Shown here: piece after piece, positions 1 through 8,402 of the stretch
Numbering within the stretch: position 1 is the first letter of the stretch
Layout: each line of letters opens with the position of its first letter
Assembly: GCF_020622355.1 (NCBI RefSeq)
Contig: NZ_WHVL01000004.1
Span: forward strand, 186,001-250,000
Source: Vreelandella malpeensis
GTDB lineage: Bacteria; Pseudomonadota; Gammaproteobacteria; Pseudomonadales; Halomonadaceae
Reading direction: 5' to 3'
DNA: 64,000 bases
Program-made: the position numbers and the translations under genes
The notes under the pieces: model-generated
What the model saw: the letters and a program-made list of their open reading frames with translations, nothing else
Databases searched by the model: none
Told to the model about the DNA's origin: nothing

Positions 1-927
1 TTCGGTGGGGCGGTCTTTCTGGCCTTGATGAGCCGTGAAAAGGTCATCAGCCTGATCAGTATCGTGCTGCTGGCGGCGCTCATTCAGGCGCTGCGGCATT
101 TCTACTGGGGGATGGGCGTCATTCCCGAAGGCCAGACCGTGTTCATCTCCTTCTTTCTGGGCATCACTATCGGCCCGATGATGTTCAATCTCGCCCAGCT
201 CACGGTCAACCGCGAACGCCAGACCATGACCGAAAGCGCGCCCAAACAGATCCAGATCCACGGCAGCGACGACACAGGACGCCTGCCCAACCCGTTTCGT
301 ATCCTGAACCGCCAGGAGGCGACCTCCGCGGCGGCGAGTTCCGTGCTCGGCTCGGTCACGTTCTTCATGAGCCCCGTGGGCATCACGATCTTTCTCGGAG
401 AGGTGATGTCGAGCTGGGTCAAGGGCACGGTAGCCAAGGCCAGTCGCGCGCTCTCGTCGATGGATGCGGTGACCAACGCCTCCTACATCGCCGGTATCCT
501 GATTCCTCTGGCCGCGCTCGGCATCCCCATGAGCCCGATGGCGATCGGCCCGGGCAATGCGTTCTTCAACGCGCCGCCCGTGTTGACCCTGGAGCAAAAC
601 GCGCACCACCTGATGAGCTTCTGGGAAATCACCGTGGCCAGCGTGCTGGGGGCCGGGGTGGCGCTCTTGATCACCTATCCCATCGCCGTGCGCTATGCCC
701 GGCGCATCTGCCTGTTCGTGTTCACGCGCATTCCCCACGAAGCCTTCCTGGCGATGTTCTTCTCTCTGGTAATGCTGCTCGCCTACATGGACGCCGGACT
801 CATGGGCATCCTGGGCGTCATGGTGCTGGCACTGGTGGCGGGGCTTCTCAACCGTTGGGGGGTGAACTACGGCGTGCAGTTCATGACCCTCTACGCCGCG
901 CCCTGGCTGATGGGCCTGCTGGCCTGA
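1..927 (+). CDS. TctA-like membrane permease, 5' end outside the window
   Basis: The reading frame is open from base 1, so the N-terminus lies outside the window and the ATG at 28 is internal. The visible 308 residues are very hydrophobic, with about seven membrane segments split by a polar loop near residues 75-100. The block GILIPLAALGIP, followed by a Gly/Pro-rich stretch and a final hydrophobic domain, resembles the second half of TctA (PF01970), the large permease of tripartite tricarboxylate transporters. TctA works with a small TctB subunit and a periplasmic TctC receptor; neither is in view. The HMG-CoA reductase gene starts 28 bp downstream on the same strand, so the cargo could be mevalonate or another branched acid, which is inference from position only. 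Another family of large carboxylate permease cannot be excluded. Confidence 0.6.
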   Translation, partial: FGGAVFLALMSREKVISLISIVLLAALIQALRHFYWGMGVIPEGQTVFISFFLGITIGPMMFNLAQLTVNRERQTMTESAPKQIQIHGSDDTGRLPNPFRILNRQEATSAAASSVLGSVTFFMSPVGITIFLGEVMSSWVKGTVAKASRALSSMDAVTNASYIAGILIPLAALGIPMSPMAIGPGNAFFNAPPVLTLEQNAHHLMSFWEITVASVLGAGVALLITYPIAVRYARRICLFVFTRIPHEAFLAMFFSLVMLLAYMDAGLMGILGVMVLALVAGLLNRWGVNYGVQFMTLYAAPWLMGLLA

Positions 928-955
928 CGATACTCATTCAACGAAAGGAAGGCTC

Positions 956-2275
956 ATGACCCGTTCAAGCGCTGACACACATTCTGACAAAAGCTCTGAC
1001 ATTCGTGCTGGTTCCCACCTTGGCTCAGGTTCGCGCATCCCCGGTTTTCACCAGCTGTCCCCGGAGCAGCGCCTGGACAAGGTGCTCGCCCAGACCGGGC
1101 TCGGTGACGAGGTGCGCAGCCACTTCACCGACATGGGCAACGTCTCGCCGGCGGCGGCGGATGCCATGATCGAAAACGTCATCGGCACCCTCAATCTTCC
1201 GATCGGTATCGCCACGAATCTGATCATCGACGGCGAGGAGCCTCTGGTGCCCATGGCCACTGAAGAGTCCTCGGTGGTGGCGGCGGTATGCAACGCCGCC
1301 CGCCAATGCCGGGCATCCGGCGGTTTCAAGACCGATACCTCGGCGCCGCTGATGATCGCCCAGATACAGCTTCTCGAGGTGCCGAACCCGGCCTTCGCCC
1401 GCCTGCGGTTGCTGTCGGAAATCGAGCAGATCAAGGCGATCTGCGATGCCACGGACCCGGTGCTGCTCGAGCACGGTGGCGGCTTTCGGGATCTCGAGGT
1501 GCGAGTGATCGACGACATGGTCATCGTGCACCTGCTGGTGGACGTGCGCGACGCCATGGGGGCCAACGCGGTGAACTCCATGGCCGAGGCGGTTGCGCCC
1601 TTGCTGGCGCAGTGGAGTGATGGCAAGAGCTGCCTGCGTATCCTGTCGAACCTGGCGGATCGGCGCCTGGCCCGGGCGCGAGCTACCTGGAGCCTTTCCG
1701 ACATTGGCGGGGAGGCAGTGCGCGATGCCATGTTGAACGCCTATCGCTTCGCCGACCTGGACCCTTACCGGGCGGCGACCCACAACAAGGGCATCATGAA
1801 CGGGGTGAGCGCCGTGGTGCTGGCCACGGGCAACGATACCCGGGCCGTCGAGGCCGGAGCCCATGCCTTCGCCGCGCGCAGCGGGCGCTATCGCTCCTTG
1901 ACCCACTGGGAAGTGGATGGCGAGGGCAATCTCACCGGCACGCTGGAAATGCCGATGCCGGTGGGCCTGGTCGGCGGGGCGACGCGTTCGCATCCCAGTG
2001 CCCGGCACTGCCTGTCCATTCTGGGGGTCGAGACCGCAGACCGACTGGCACGTATCATCGTGGCCGTGGGGCTTGCCCAGAATTTCGCCGCCATGAAGGC
2101 ATTGGCCACTACCGGCATTCAGAAGGGCCATATGGCGCTTCATGCCAAGAACATCGCGGTCATGGCCGGTGCCGAGCATGACGAGATCGACCACGTGGCC
2201 GCCTTGCTCGTGAAGGAAGGTAAGGTACGGGTGGATATCGCAAAAGGGCATCTGGCAATGCTTCGAGGCGCCTGA
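956..2275 (+). CDS. mvaA: Hydroxymethylglutaryl-CoA reductase, class II (degradative type)
   Basis: Interconverts mevalonate and HMG-CoA with NAD(P)(H). Class II enzymes, as in Pseudomonas mevalonii, normally run in the oxidative direction so that mevalonate can be used as carbon source. Visible class motifs are ENVIGTLNLPIG (about residues 63-74, substrate loop), DAMGAN (about 198-203, cofactor site) and NKGIMNGVSAV (about 279-289, with the catalytic Lys). The C-terminal tail holds the mobile His region (KGHMALHAKN). The 439-residue length fits the class (about 430). The start at 956 follows a good ribosome-binding site (AAAGGAAGG). The usual partner, HMG-CoA lyase (MvaB), is not in this window. 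It probably shares a transcript with the upstream permease gene. Confidence 0.9.
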   Translation: MTRSSADTHSDKSSDIRAGSHLGSGSRIPGFHQLSPEQRLDKVLAQTGLGDEVRSHFTDMGNVSPAAADAMIENVIGTLNLPIGIATNLIIDGEEPLVPMATEESSVVAAVCNAARQCRASGGFKTDTSAPLMIAQIQLLEVPNPAFARLRLLSEIEQIKAICDATDPVLLEHGGGFRDLEVRVIDDMVIVHLLVDVRDAMGANAVNSMAEAVAPLLAQWSDGKSCLRILSNLADRRLARARATWSLSDIGGEAVRDAMLNAYRFADLDPYRAATHNKGIMNGVSAVVLATGNDTRAVEAGAHAFAARSGRYRSLTHWEVDGEGNLTGTLEMPMPVGLVGGATRSHPSARHCLSILGVETADRLARIIVAVGLAQNFAAMKALATTGIQKGHMALHAKNIAVMAGAEHDEIDHVAALLVKEGKVRVDIAKGHLAMLRGA

Positions 2276-2344
2276 GCCACCGGCCCAGGCCGGCATGGCG
2301 ACCAGGGCGGAGAAGGCGCAGATGGCGACGAAGCGGTGGTTCAT
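2276..2344 (-). pseudogene. Stub of an exported-protein gene: RBS, start and signal peptide only
   Basis: On the minus strand, downstream of the hydroxy-acid dehydrogenase gene, a GAGGAG box sits about 7 bases before an ATG at 2344. The first 22 codons read MNHRFVAICAFSALVAMPAWAG, a textbook Sec signal peptide (basic n-region, hydrophobic core, AWA cleavage site). The frame then runs straight into the antisense strand of the HMG-CoA reductase gene, where the His/Gln/Arg-rich translation is typical of a shadow frame. The likely reading is that the mature part of a periplasmic protein gene was deleted when mvaA came to lie here, leaving the 5' end. A chance signal-like sequence is possible but unlikely given the well-placed ribosome-binding site. 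Confidence 0.5.
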
Positions 2345-2412
2345 CGAGAGCTCCTCGTGCGGGGGGCGGCGAGCGCCTCGTATTCGGCGTTGCTGCTTGA
2401 AACGCCATCACG

Positions 2413-3588
2413 TCATGACATCTGCCGAAGACACCGCTCATCCAGCTCGCTCAAGTGCGTGAACCCCAGCAGGCCGAGCGTGGAGGCCATCTCCTTTTCC
2501 AGCAAGCCTAGGGCATGGGTGACGCCGGCCTGGCCGCCGGCGGCCAGGCCATAAAGCGTGGCGCGACCGAGCCACACGGCATCGGCGCCCAGCGCCAGGG
2601 CCTTGACGATGTCGGTACCACGGCGAAAGCCGCTGTCGACGAACAGCTGGCAGCGCTCGCCCACCCGCGCCTTGACCTCGGCCAGCGTATCCATCGGCGA
2701 CAGCGAGTGGTTGAGCTGACGCCCGCCGTGGTTCGACAGCACGATCCCGTCCACCCCGCGTTGCACGGCTTCCTCGGCCTCGTCCGGGGCGATGATGCCC
2801 TTGAGGATGAGCTTGCCCGGCCACACGTCGCGAAGCCAGGCGATGTCGTCCCAGTTGAGGGTGGGGTCGAGCTGCGGGCCGATGATCTGCGAGGCGCCCT
2901 GAGCGTTGCGCTTGTCCGGTGGCAGCAGGTCGTCGAGGTTCTTGAAGGTGGGCAGCCCGTCTGGCCACAGCACATCCTTCATCCAACCTGGCTTGGTCAA
3001 CAGGTGCAGAAGGTTGGCAGTGGAGGGCTTCAGGGGGCGGCGGAAATTGCGCACGTCCCACTCACGGTTGCCATAAATGGCGCTGTCGGTGGTCACCACG
3101 ATGGCATCGAAGCCCGCCCGGGCGCAGCGCTCGATCATCGATTTGACGAAATGCCGGTCGCGGTAGAAGTAGATCTGCATCCAGGCCGTGAGGCCTTCGA
3201 TGGCGGTGATCTCCTCCATACGGGTCGTCGAGACACTGCTGAGCACGAAGGGAATGCCGGCATCCCGCGCGGCCAGAGCGAGCTTCAGATCGCCGTCGTG
3301 GCTGAGCATGCCGTTGAACCCGGTAGGGCCGATCGCCACGGGCAGGCGATGCTCCTGACCGAACAGGGTGGTCGAAAGCTTGCGAGGACCCACTCGAGTC
3401 ATCGTCTTTGGCTCGAAAAGATAGCGGTCGAAGACCCTGCGATTATGGGCGAGCGTATGCTCGTCGTCGCTGCCGCCGTAGACGTACTCGAACACGAAAC
3501 TGGGCAGTCGGCGCTTGGCGATGTGCTCCATGTCTTCGATATTCAAGGCTTTTTTATAATTCGAACCGGTATAACGCTGGCGTTTCAT
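2413..3588 (-). CDS. FMN-dependent alpha-hydroxy-acid dehydrogenase (lactate/mandelate dehydrogenase family)
   Basis: Oxidises an L-2-hydroxy acid to the 2-oxo acid using FMN, passing electrons to the quinone pool or to oxygen. The 391-residue protein covers the whole FMN_dh TIM barrel: an N-terminal FVFEYVYGGSDDE segment with the family tyrosine, IGPTGFNGML (FMN phosphate region), QIYFYRDR, LILKGI (active-site Lys, about residue 265) and SNHGGRQL (catalytic His and substrate Arg, about 287-290), then LFVDSGFRRGTD and LGADAVWLGR for the FMN phosphate. Length and spacing fit LldD, mandelate dehydrogenase or glycolate oxidase; the substrate cannot be read from motifs. The start at 3588 has an AAGGAC ribosome-binding site. 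It is divergent from the GntR regulator gene, so that regulator may control it. Confidence 0.85.
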   Translation of the reverse strand: MKRQRYTGSNYKKALNIEDMEHIAKRRLPSFVFEYVYGGSDDEHTLAHNRRVFDRYLFEPKTMTRVGPRKLSTTLFGQEHRLPVAIGPTGFNGMLSHDGDLKLALAARDAGIPFVLSSVSTTRMEEITAIEGLTAWMQIYFYRDRHFVKSMIERCARAGFDAIVVTTDSAIYGNREWDVRNFRRPLKPSTANLLHLLTKPGWMKDVLWPDGLPTFKNLDDLLPPDKRNAQGASQIIGPQLDPTLNWDDIAWLRDVWPGKLILKGIIAPDEAEEAVQRGVDGIVLSNHGGRQLNHSLSPMDTLAEVKARVGERCQLFVDSGFRRGTDIVKALALGADAVWLGRATLYGLAAGGQAGVTHALGLLEKEMASTLGLLGFTHLSELDERCLRQMS

Positions 3589-3699
3589 CGTTTTTGTCCT
3601 TCAACCAAAGTATAGACGGCAAGGGCTTTAGTTTGTTTCGCCATACTACCATACTAGTCATATCAGTTACGGGGCTAGCCCCACATTCAGGCGATATCC
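3589..3699. promoter_or_regulatory. Divergent promoter region with tandem and palindromic elements
   Basis: This 111-bp gap separates the dehydrogenase and gntR genes, which are transcribed apart. It holds a perfect tandem repeat of CCATACTA (3641-3648 and 3649-3656) running into a CTAG core, and a perfect palindrome GGGGCTAGCCCC at 3671-3682, 17 bp before the gntR ATG. On the minus strand TATACT (3614-3609) is a reasonable -10 for the dehydrogenase gene. FadR-type GntR proteins usually bind short inverted sites next to their own promoters, so these elements are candidate operators. This is inference; no consensus match was established. Confidence 0.4.
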
Positions 3700-4446
3700 A
3701 TGGACGACATCAATCCCACCTTGCAGGCGCTGTGGCAGGAGACCTCGGAAACCGAGTCCGTGCGCCAGCGCCTTTATCAGGTGCTGCGGCAATCCATCAT
3801 TCAGATGGTCCTGGCACCTGGCAAGGCGCTGTCCGAGAAAGAGGTCGCCGACGCCTTTTCGGTGAGCCGGCAGCCGGTACGCGAAGCCTTCATTCGCCTG
3901 TCCGAGGTGGGACTGGTCGAGGTTCGCCCGCAGCGCGGCACCTTCGTCGTCAAGATTTCCCGGCGCGCGGTGCTCGAGTCGCGTTTCGTGCGTGAAGCGG
4001 TGGAGGTTGCCGTAGTGCGCCAGGCGACCGTCAAGGGACTTTCCCCCGCGGTTCTCGAGGAGCTCGATGAGTTGGTCGAACGCCAGCGCCGCTGTATTCA
4101 GCCGCACGACTCGAATCGCTTTTACCTGCTCGACGAGCGCTTTCACAAGACGCTCTCGCTCGCGGTGGGCCAGCAATCCGCCTGGAAGGTGATCGAGGAA
4201 GTGCGCGCTCAGCTCGACCGGGTGCGCTATTTGAGCGTGCCCGATACCACGCCCATCGCGCGGCTTGTCGAGCAGCACGCCGATATTCTGTCCGCTATCG
4301 AGGAGCGCGACGTCGCGCAGGCGGAACACGCCATGCGGCGCCACCTGCGCGAAATTCTCGTGTCGCTGCCCGATCTGGTCCAACGCTTTCCCGAGATGTT
4401 CGATGCTCAGGAAACGCTATCTTTCATCGAGGAAGACGCTTCATGA
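3700..4446 (+). CDS. GntR-family transcriptional regulator, FadR subfamily (FCD domain)
   Basis: Likely ligand-responsive regulator of the hexonate operon it heads. Residues of about 15-85 form the winged helix-turn-helix ([20 protein letters not shown], then the wing [12 protein letters not shown]). The rest is an all-helical FCD ligand domain with the usual metal/ligand histidines visible in [15 protein letters not shown] and RRHL. The 248-residue length is typical. Its stop overlaps the rspA start by 4 bp (ATGA), so the two are translationally coupled. Regulators of uxu and rsp operons of this class answer to hexuronate or aldonate intermediates. The start has only a weak ribosome-binding site; no better in-frame start lies nearby. 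Confidence 0.88.
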   Translation: MDDINPTLQALWQETSETESVRQRLYQVLRQSIIQMVLAPGKALSEKEVADAFSVSRQPVREAFIRLSEVGLVEVRPQRGTFVVKISRRAVLESRFVREAVEVAVVRQATVKGLSPAVLEELDELVERQRRCIQPHDSNRFYLLDERFHKTLSLAVGQQSAWKVIEEVRAQLDRVRYLSVPDTTPIARLVEQHADILSAIEERDVAQAEHAMRRHLREILVSLPDLVQRFPEMFDAQETLSFIEEDAS

Positions 4447-5654
4447 AGATCGAACACGCCTATACCATCGTCACCTCCCCGGGGCGCAACTTCGTCACCC
4501 TCAAGATCGTCACCGACGAGGGCACCTACGGCATCGGTGATGCGACGTTGAACGGCCGCGAGATGGCGGTGGTCGCTTATCTCGACGAGCACGTCATCCC
4601 GGCACTGATCGGCCGCGACCCGCAGCGCATCGAGGACATCTGGCACTACCTGTATCGCGGTGCCTACTGGCGGCGCGGACCGGTGACCATGAGTGCGATC
4701 GCCGCCGTCGACATGGCGCTTTGGGACATCAAGGCGAAGCTCGCCGGCATGCCGCTCTACCAGCTGCTCGGTGGCAAGAGCCGCGAGCGAGTGATGGTCT
4801 ACGGCCACGCCACCGGACGCGACATCGAGTCGTGCCTCGAGGAGGTTGCCCGCCACGTGGACGAAGGCTACAAGGCGGTACGTGTGCAGGCCGGCGTGCC
4901 GGGGATCGCCAGCATCTACGGCGTGGCCAAGAAGGAGGGCGAGCCCTACGAGCCGGCGGATGCGGACCTGCCCGCCGAGCACGTCTGGAGCACCTCCAAG
5001 TACCTGAATCACGTGCCCAAGCTCTTTGCCGCCGTGCGCGAGCGCTTCGGTGACGACCTGCACGTGCTGCACGACGTCCATCACCGCCTGACGCCCATCG
5101 AGGCCGCGCGCCTGGGCAAGGCGGTGGAGCCCTACAATCTCTTCTGGCTCGAGGACTGCGTACCGGCAGAAAACCAGGAAGGCTTCGGGCTGATTCGCCA
5201 GCACACCACCACGCCGCTGGCGGTGGGCGAGGTGTTCAACAGTCTGTTCGACGCCAAGGCGCTGATCGAGAACCAGTGGATCGACTACATTCGCGCCACG
5301 CTCACCCACGCCGGGGGTATCACTCACGTGCGAAGGCTTGCGGATCTGGCCGGGCTCTACCACGTGCGCACCGGCTTCCATGGACCGACGGATCTTTCGC
5401 CGGTGTGCATGGGCGCGGCGATCCATTTCGATACCTGGGTGCCCAACTTCGGCATTCAGGAGTACATGCCGCACACCGCTGCGACCAACGAGGTGTTCCC
5501 CCACGATTACCGCTTCGAGGATGGCCATTTCCTCGTCGGCGAGAGCCCGGGACACGGCGTCGATATCGACGAGGAACTGGCCAAACAGTACCCCTACAAG
5601 CGTGCCAGCCTGCCGGTCAACCGGCTGGAAGACGGCACCCTATGGCACTGGTGA
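4443..5654 (+). CDS. rspA: Enolase-superfamily D-mannonate dehydratase-type protein (RspA/ManD)
   Basis: Member of the ManD subgroup of the enolase superfamily, which dehydrates D-mannonate and/or D-gluconate to 2-keto-3-deoxygluconate (KDG). The 403-residue protein keeps the ManD catalytic apparatus: Arg147 (AVRVQ) and Tyr159 as base pair, Mg2+ ligands Asp211 (HDVHHRL), Glu237 (LEDC) and Glu263 (GEVFN), and acid/base residues His213 and His313 (FHGPTD). A canonical UxuA lies 5.5 kb downstream. From published work on the subgroup, genomes that also encode UxuA tend to carry low-efficiency ManDs of unclear physiological role, and Chromohalobacter salexigens is one example. The older name, starvation-sensing protein RspA, is therefore only a label here. 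Translationally coupled to gntR. Confidence 0.92.
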   Translation: MKIEHAYTIVTSPGRNFVTLKIVTDEGTYGIGDATLNGREMAVVAYLDEHVIPALIGRDPQRIEDIWHYLYRGAYWRRGPVTMSAIAAVDMALWDIKAKLAGMPLYQLLGGKSRERVMVYGHATGRDIESCLEEVARHVDEGYKAVRVQAGVPGIASIYGVAKKEGEPYEPADADLPAEHVWSTSKYLNHVPKLFAAVRERFGDDLHVLHDVHHRLTPIEAARLGKAVEPYNLFWLEDCVPAENQEGFGLIRQHTTTPLAVGEVFNSLFDAKALIENQWIDYIRATLTHAGGITHVRRLADLAGLYHVRTGFHGPTDLSPVCMGAAIHFDTWVPNFGIQEYMPHTAATNEVFPHDYRFEDGHFLVGESPGHGVDIDEELAKQYPYKRASLPVNRLEDGTLWHW

Positions 5655-5668
5655 GGAGCCTTGCATCC

Positions 5669-6691
5669 ATGAAAGCATTCCAGGTCAACGCCCCGCATGA
5701 CTACCGCGTTGCCGAGATCGACGTACCGACCGCCGGCGCTGGCGAGGTGCTGGTGCGCGTTGCGTTCGCCGGTATCTGCGGCTCCGACATGCACATCATC
5801 CATGGCGACAACGCCTTCGTGCGTTTCCCGCGCATCACCGGCCACGAGTTCGCGGGGGTGATCGAGGCCGTAGGCGACGGTGTCGAGGGTAAACGCGTGG
5901 GCGAACGCGTCTGCGTCGATCCGGTCATCAGCTGCGGCCACTGTTATCCCTGCCACATCGGTCGGCCCAACGTGTGCAGCGCGCTGGAGGTGATCGGTGT
6001 GCACCGCAATGGCGGCTTCGAGGAGCTCGTCGCCGTGCCGGCGGCAAACGTGCATGCGCTTCCCGAACATATCGGCCTCGACGCCGCCGCACTGGTCGAG
6101 CCCTACACCATCGCCGCGAACGTGCTCGATCGCATGCAGCCGCATCCGGGCGACCGTCTCTTGATTCTCGGCGCCGGCGTGATCGGCATGACCATCCTGC
6201 AGATGGCCAGGGCCCTGGGGCTCGAGGAGATCATCGTCGTGGACGTGATCGACGAGCGCCTGGAGGCGGCGAAAAGCCTGGGCGCCACCCACGTCTTCAA
6301 CAGCCGCACTCAGGACGTCGAGCAGGAAATCACCGCGCTGACCCAGGGCGAGGGCGTACCGCTGATCGCCGATGCCGCCTGCGTACCGGCGCTGCTGCCC
6401 CAGATGCTGCGCCTTGCCTCGCCCGCCGGGCGCATCGGCCTTCTGGGCTTCAGCGTCCAGCCAAGCGACCTGGTCCAGTTAGAGGTGATCAAGAAGGAGC
6501 TGACCCTGGTCGGCTCGCGGCTCAACAACCGCAAGTTTCCGGAGGTGCTCGAGCTCATGGCGAGCGGCCAGCTCGATCCGCTGGCGCTGGTCAGCCACCG
6601 CTTACCGCTTGTCGAGATGCCCGAAGCCATCGACATGCTCGACCACCGCCCGGAGGAGGCCCGCAAGGTGCTGATCCAGATCGGTACCTGA
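5669..6691 (+). CDS. rspB: Zinc-dependent dehydrogenase RspB, probable L-gulonate 5-dehydrogenase
   Basis: Medium-chain Zn alcohol dehydrogenase of 340 residues. Catalytic zinc ligands are visible in GICGSDMH (Cys near 37) and GHEFAG (His/Glu near 59-60). Four structural-zinc cysteines lie in CGHCYPCHIGRPNVC (about 91-105). The Rossmann fold reads GAGVIGM (about 167-173) with an acidic residue at the end of the second strand (VVDV), favouring NAD+. In the Chromohalobacter L-gulonate pathway a dehydrogenase of this type oxidises L-gulonate at C5 to D-fructuronate, feeding UxuB. The ATG at 5669 follows GAGGAGCC, and the N-terminus MKAFQVNAP is typical for the family. Same operon, 14 bp after rspA. 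Confidence 0.85.
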   Translation: MKAFQVNAPHDYRVAEIDVPTAGAGEVLVRVAFAGICGSDMHIIHGDNAFVRFPRITGHEFAGVIEAVGDGVEGKRVGERVCVDPVISCGHCYPCHIGRPNVCSALEVIGVHRNGGFEELVAVPAANVHALPEHIGLDAAALVEPYTIAANVLDRMQPHPGDRLLILGAGVIGMTILQMARALGLEEIIVVDVIDERLEAAKSLGATHVFNSRTQDVEQEITALTQGEGVPLIADAACVPALLPQMLRLASPAGRIGLLGFSVQPSDLVQLEVIKKELTLVGSRLNNRKFPEVLELMASGQLDPLALVSHRLPLVEMPEAIDMLDHRPEEARKVLIQIGT

Positions 6692-6772
6692 GGAAGATAG
6701 CCCACCACCACGCCCACTCATCAACACAGCGCTACCAACAACCAATAACGCAACAGTGCAGGAGTCACGACC

Positions 6773-7741
6773 ATGATCAAGAAACTACTGACCAGTGCGG
6801 TTCTGGGAACCGTTCTTCTCGGCGCGCAGTCGGCGCTGGCAGCGGACTACACGCTGCGCTTTGGCCACCTGGCCAACGAGCAGAACATCTGGCACCAGGC
6901 TGCCGTGAAGTTCAAGGAGGAGGTGGAAGCCAACTCCGATGGCCGCATCGAGGTGCGCCTGTACCCGAGCGAGCAGCTCGGCAGCGAAATGGACGTGATC
7001 AACAGCATCCAGCTGGGCACCGCGGACATGACCATCACCGGCGAGAGCCTGCAGAACTGGGCGCCAAAGGCGGCCATGATGGCGGTGCCTTACGCGTTTC
7101 GCGACTCCGAGCATTTGAAGGCGGCGGTGGATGGCGAGATCGGTCGCGACATCGAGGAGCAGATCGTCGAGCGTACCAACCTGGTGCCGCTGGCCTGGTT
7201 CGAGCGCGGCCCGCGTGAGCTGACCTCCAACCGGCCGATCCGCACGCCGGAGGATCTGGACGGTTTGCGTCTGCGCGTGCCCAACGTGCCGCTGTTCGTC
7301 GATGTGTGGCAGGCGCTCGGCGCCCGCCCGACCCCGATGGCCTTCAGCGAAGTGTTCACCGCGCTTCAGCAGAACACCCTCGAAGGCCAGGAGAACCCGT
7401 TGAGCCTGATCGAGAGCGCGAGCTTCAACGAGGTGCAGGACTACGTCAACATGACCGGCCACGTGCGCAGCTGGATCTACGTGGTGATCGGCCGCAACCA
7501 GCTCGAGAACATGCCCGACGAGCTGCAGGACGTGGTACGCGAGGCGGCCCAGACCATGCAGAGTTACGAGGCGGAGCTGTTCGTCGAGGACCAGACTCGC
7601 CTGGAAGAGGCGTTGGCCGAGCGTGGCATGGAGTTCATCGAGGTGGATGTCGACGCCTTCGCCGAACAGGCCCGCCCGGCGGTGGTCGAGGCGCTGACAC
7701 CCGAGCAGCGTGAGCTTTTCGACGCCATTCAAGACCTGTAA
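6773..7741 (+). CDS. dctP: TRAP transporter solute-binding protein, DctP family
   Basis: Periplasmic receptor that captures the substrate and delivers it to the DctQ-DctM membrane pair. A signal peptide ends at SALA (residues 1-23), followed by a DctP fold (PF03480) of about 299 residues. The family block with the carboxylate-binding arginine is visible as LRLRVPNVPLFVDVWQALGA (about 165-184), followed by FSEVFTALQQNTLEGQENP. Substrate is inferred from context: an aldonate or hexuronate such as L-gulonate, D-mannonate or D-fructuronate, because the flanking enzymes handle those acids. The ribosome-binding site GCAGGAG is well placed. A hairpin just after the stop may raise the amount of this gene's message relative to the permease genes. 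Confidence 0.92.
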   Translation: MIKKLLTSAVLGTVLLGAQSALAADYTLRFGHLANEQNIWHQAAVKFKEEVEANSDGRIEVRLYPSEQLGSEMDVINSIQLGTADMTITGESLQNWAPKAAMMAVPYAFRDSEHLKAAVDGEIGRDIEEQIVERTNLVPLAWFERGPRELTSNRPIRTPEDLDGLRLRVPNVPLFVDVWQALGARPTPMAFSEVFTALQQNTLEGQENPLSLIESASFNEVQDYVNMTGHVRSWIYVVIGRNQLENMPDELQDVVREAAQTMQSYEAELFVEDQTRLEEALAERGMEFIEVDVDAFAEQARPAVVEALTPEQRELFDAIQDL

Positions 7742-7758
7742 GACGCCAAGGCGAGAGC

Positions 7759-7779
7759 GGGCCGGCACTGCGCCGGCCC
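7759..7779 (+). terminator. Intercistronic hairpin between dctP and dctQ
   Basis: GGGCCGGC (7759-7766) pairs perfectly with GCCGGCCC (7772-7779) over a 5-base loop. It is followed only by TCTTGTATT, not a full T-run. Position and strength suggest a partial terminator or a 3' stabiliser of the dctP message, a common way to make binding protein in excess over permease. Confidence 0.6.
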
Positions 7780-7821
7780 TCTTGTATTCGCAAGAGCCGT
7801 TTGCCCCGCGAGGAATTGTTT

Positions 7822-8400
7822 ATGAGCTCGGATCAAAAAGCGCTGGAACAAGAGGCGTTGGAAAGTCTGGATTCGATGTCGACGGTACCCAGGTTTGAAG
7901 GCGCCGTCGGGCGCGTGATGGGCTGGGTCGATACCGTTTTTCTTACCCTGGCGGTGCTGGCGCTCGTCGCCATTGCCGTTACGGTCCTGCTCCAGGTGAG
8001 CGCGAGGCTCTTCCTGCCCATTTCGATTGCCTGGACCGAAGAGCTGTCGCGCTATCTGTTCATCTACATGGTGGCGCTCTCTGCCGGCGTGGTGATGCGC
8101 CAGCACCGCAACATCAGCGTCGAGCTTTTCCATCACGGGCTCGGCCCGCGCATGAAAGGCGCCTTCCAGGCACTGATCTGCCTGATGATCGGCGTGTTCG
8201 CCTTCATGGTACTGCCCTATGCATGGCAGTACGCCCAGAACGGAGCCTGGCAAACCTCGCCCACGCTGCGTATTCCCATGCTGTATATCTTCTTCTCGAC
8301 GGTGGTCACCTTCGCACTGCTGCTGCTTTACAGCGCACTCGGGTGCCTTGAAGGTCTCGTCGCGATGTGCCGCCCAACCGTTCGCGCACAGGAGTCGTGA
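7822..8400 (+). CDS. dctQ: TRAP transporter small permease, DctQ family
   Basis: Four-helix membrane subunit of the TRAP carrier (PF04290), which stabilises DctM and helps dock DctP. After a polar N-terminal tail of about 35 residues the sequence shows four membrane segments and the family signature ISIAWTEELSRYLFIYMV (about 70-87). The ATG at 7822 is preferred over the TTG at 7801 because a GAGGAA box lies just before it; the protein is then 192 residues. It is followed after 2 bp by dctM. Confidence 0.9.
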   Translation: MSSDQKALEQEALESLDSMSTVPRFEGAVGRVMGWVDTVFLTLAVLALVAIAVTVLLQVSARLFLPISIAWTEELSRYLFIYMVALSAGVVMRQHRNISVELFHHGLGPRMKGAFQALICLMIGVFAFMVLPYAWQYAQNGAWQTSPTLRIPMLYIFFSTVVTFALLLLYSALGCLEGLVAMCRPTVRAQES

Positions 8401-8402
8401 GC

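Noticed and set aside
4443-6691. Annotation of RspA/RspB as starvation-sensing or homoserine-lactone-degrading proteins
   Set aside because: The catalytic residues and the operon context point to sugar-acid dehydratase and dehydrogenase functions; the old name has no mechanistic support here.
5974-7218. 414-codon plus-strand frame covering the end of rspB and the start of dctP
   Set aside because: Arg/Gly/Pro-rich shadow that crosses a clear intergenic region with the dctP ribosome-binding site.
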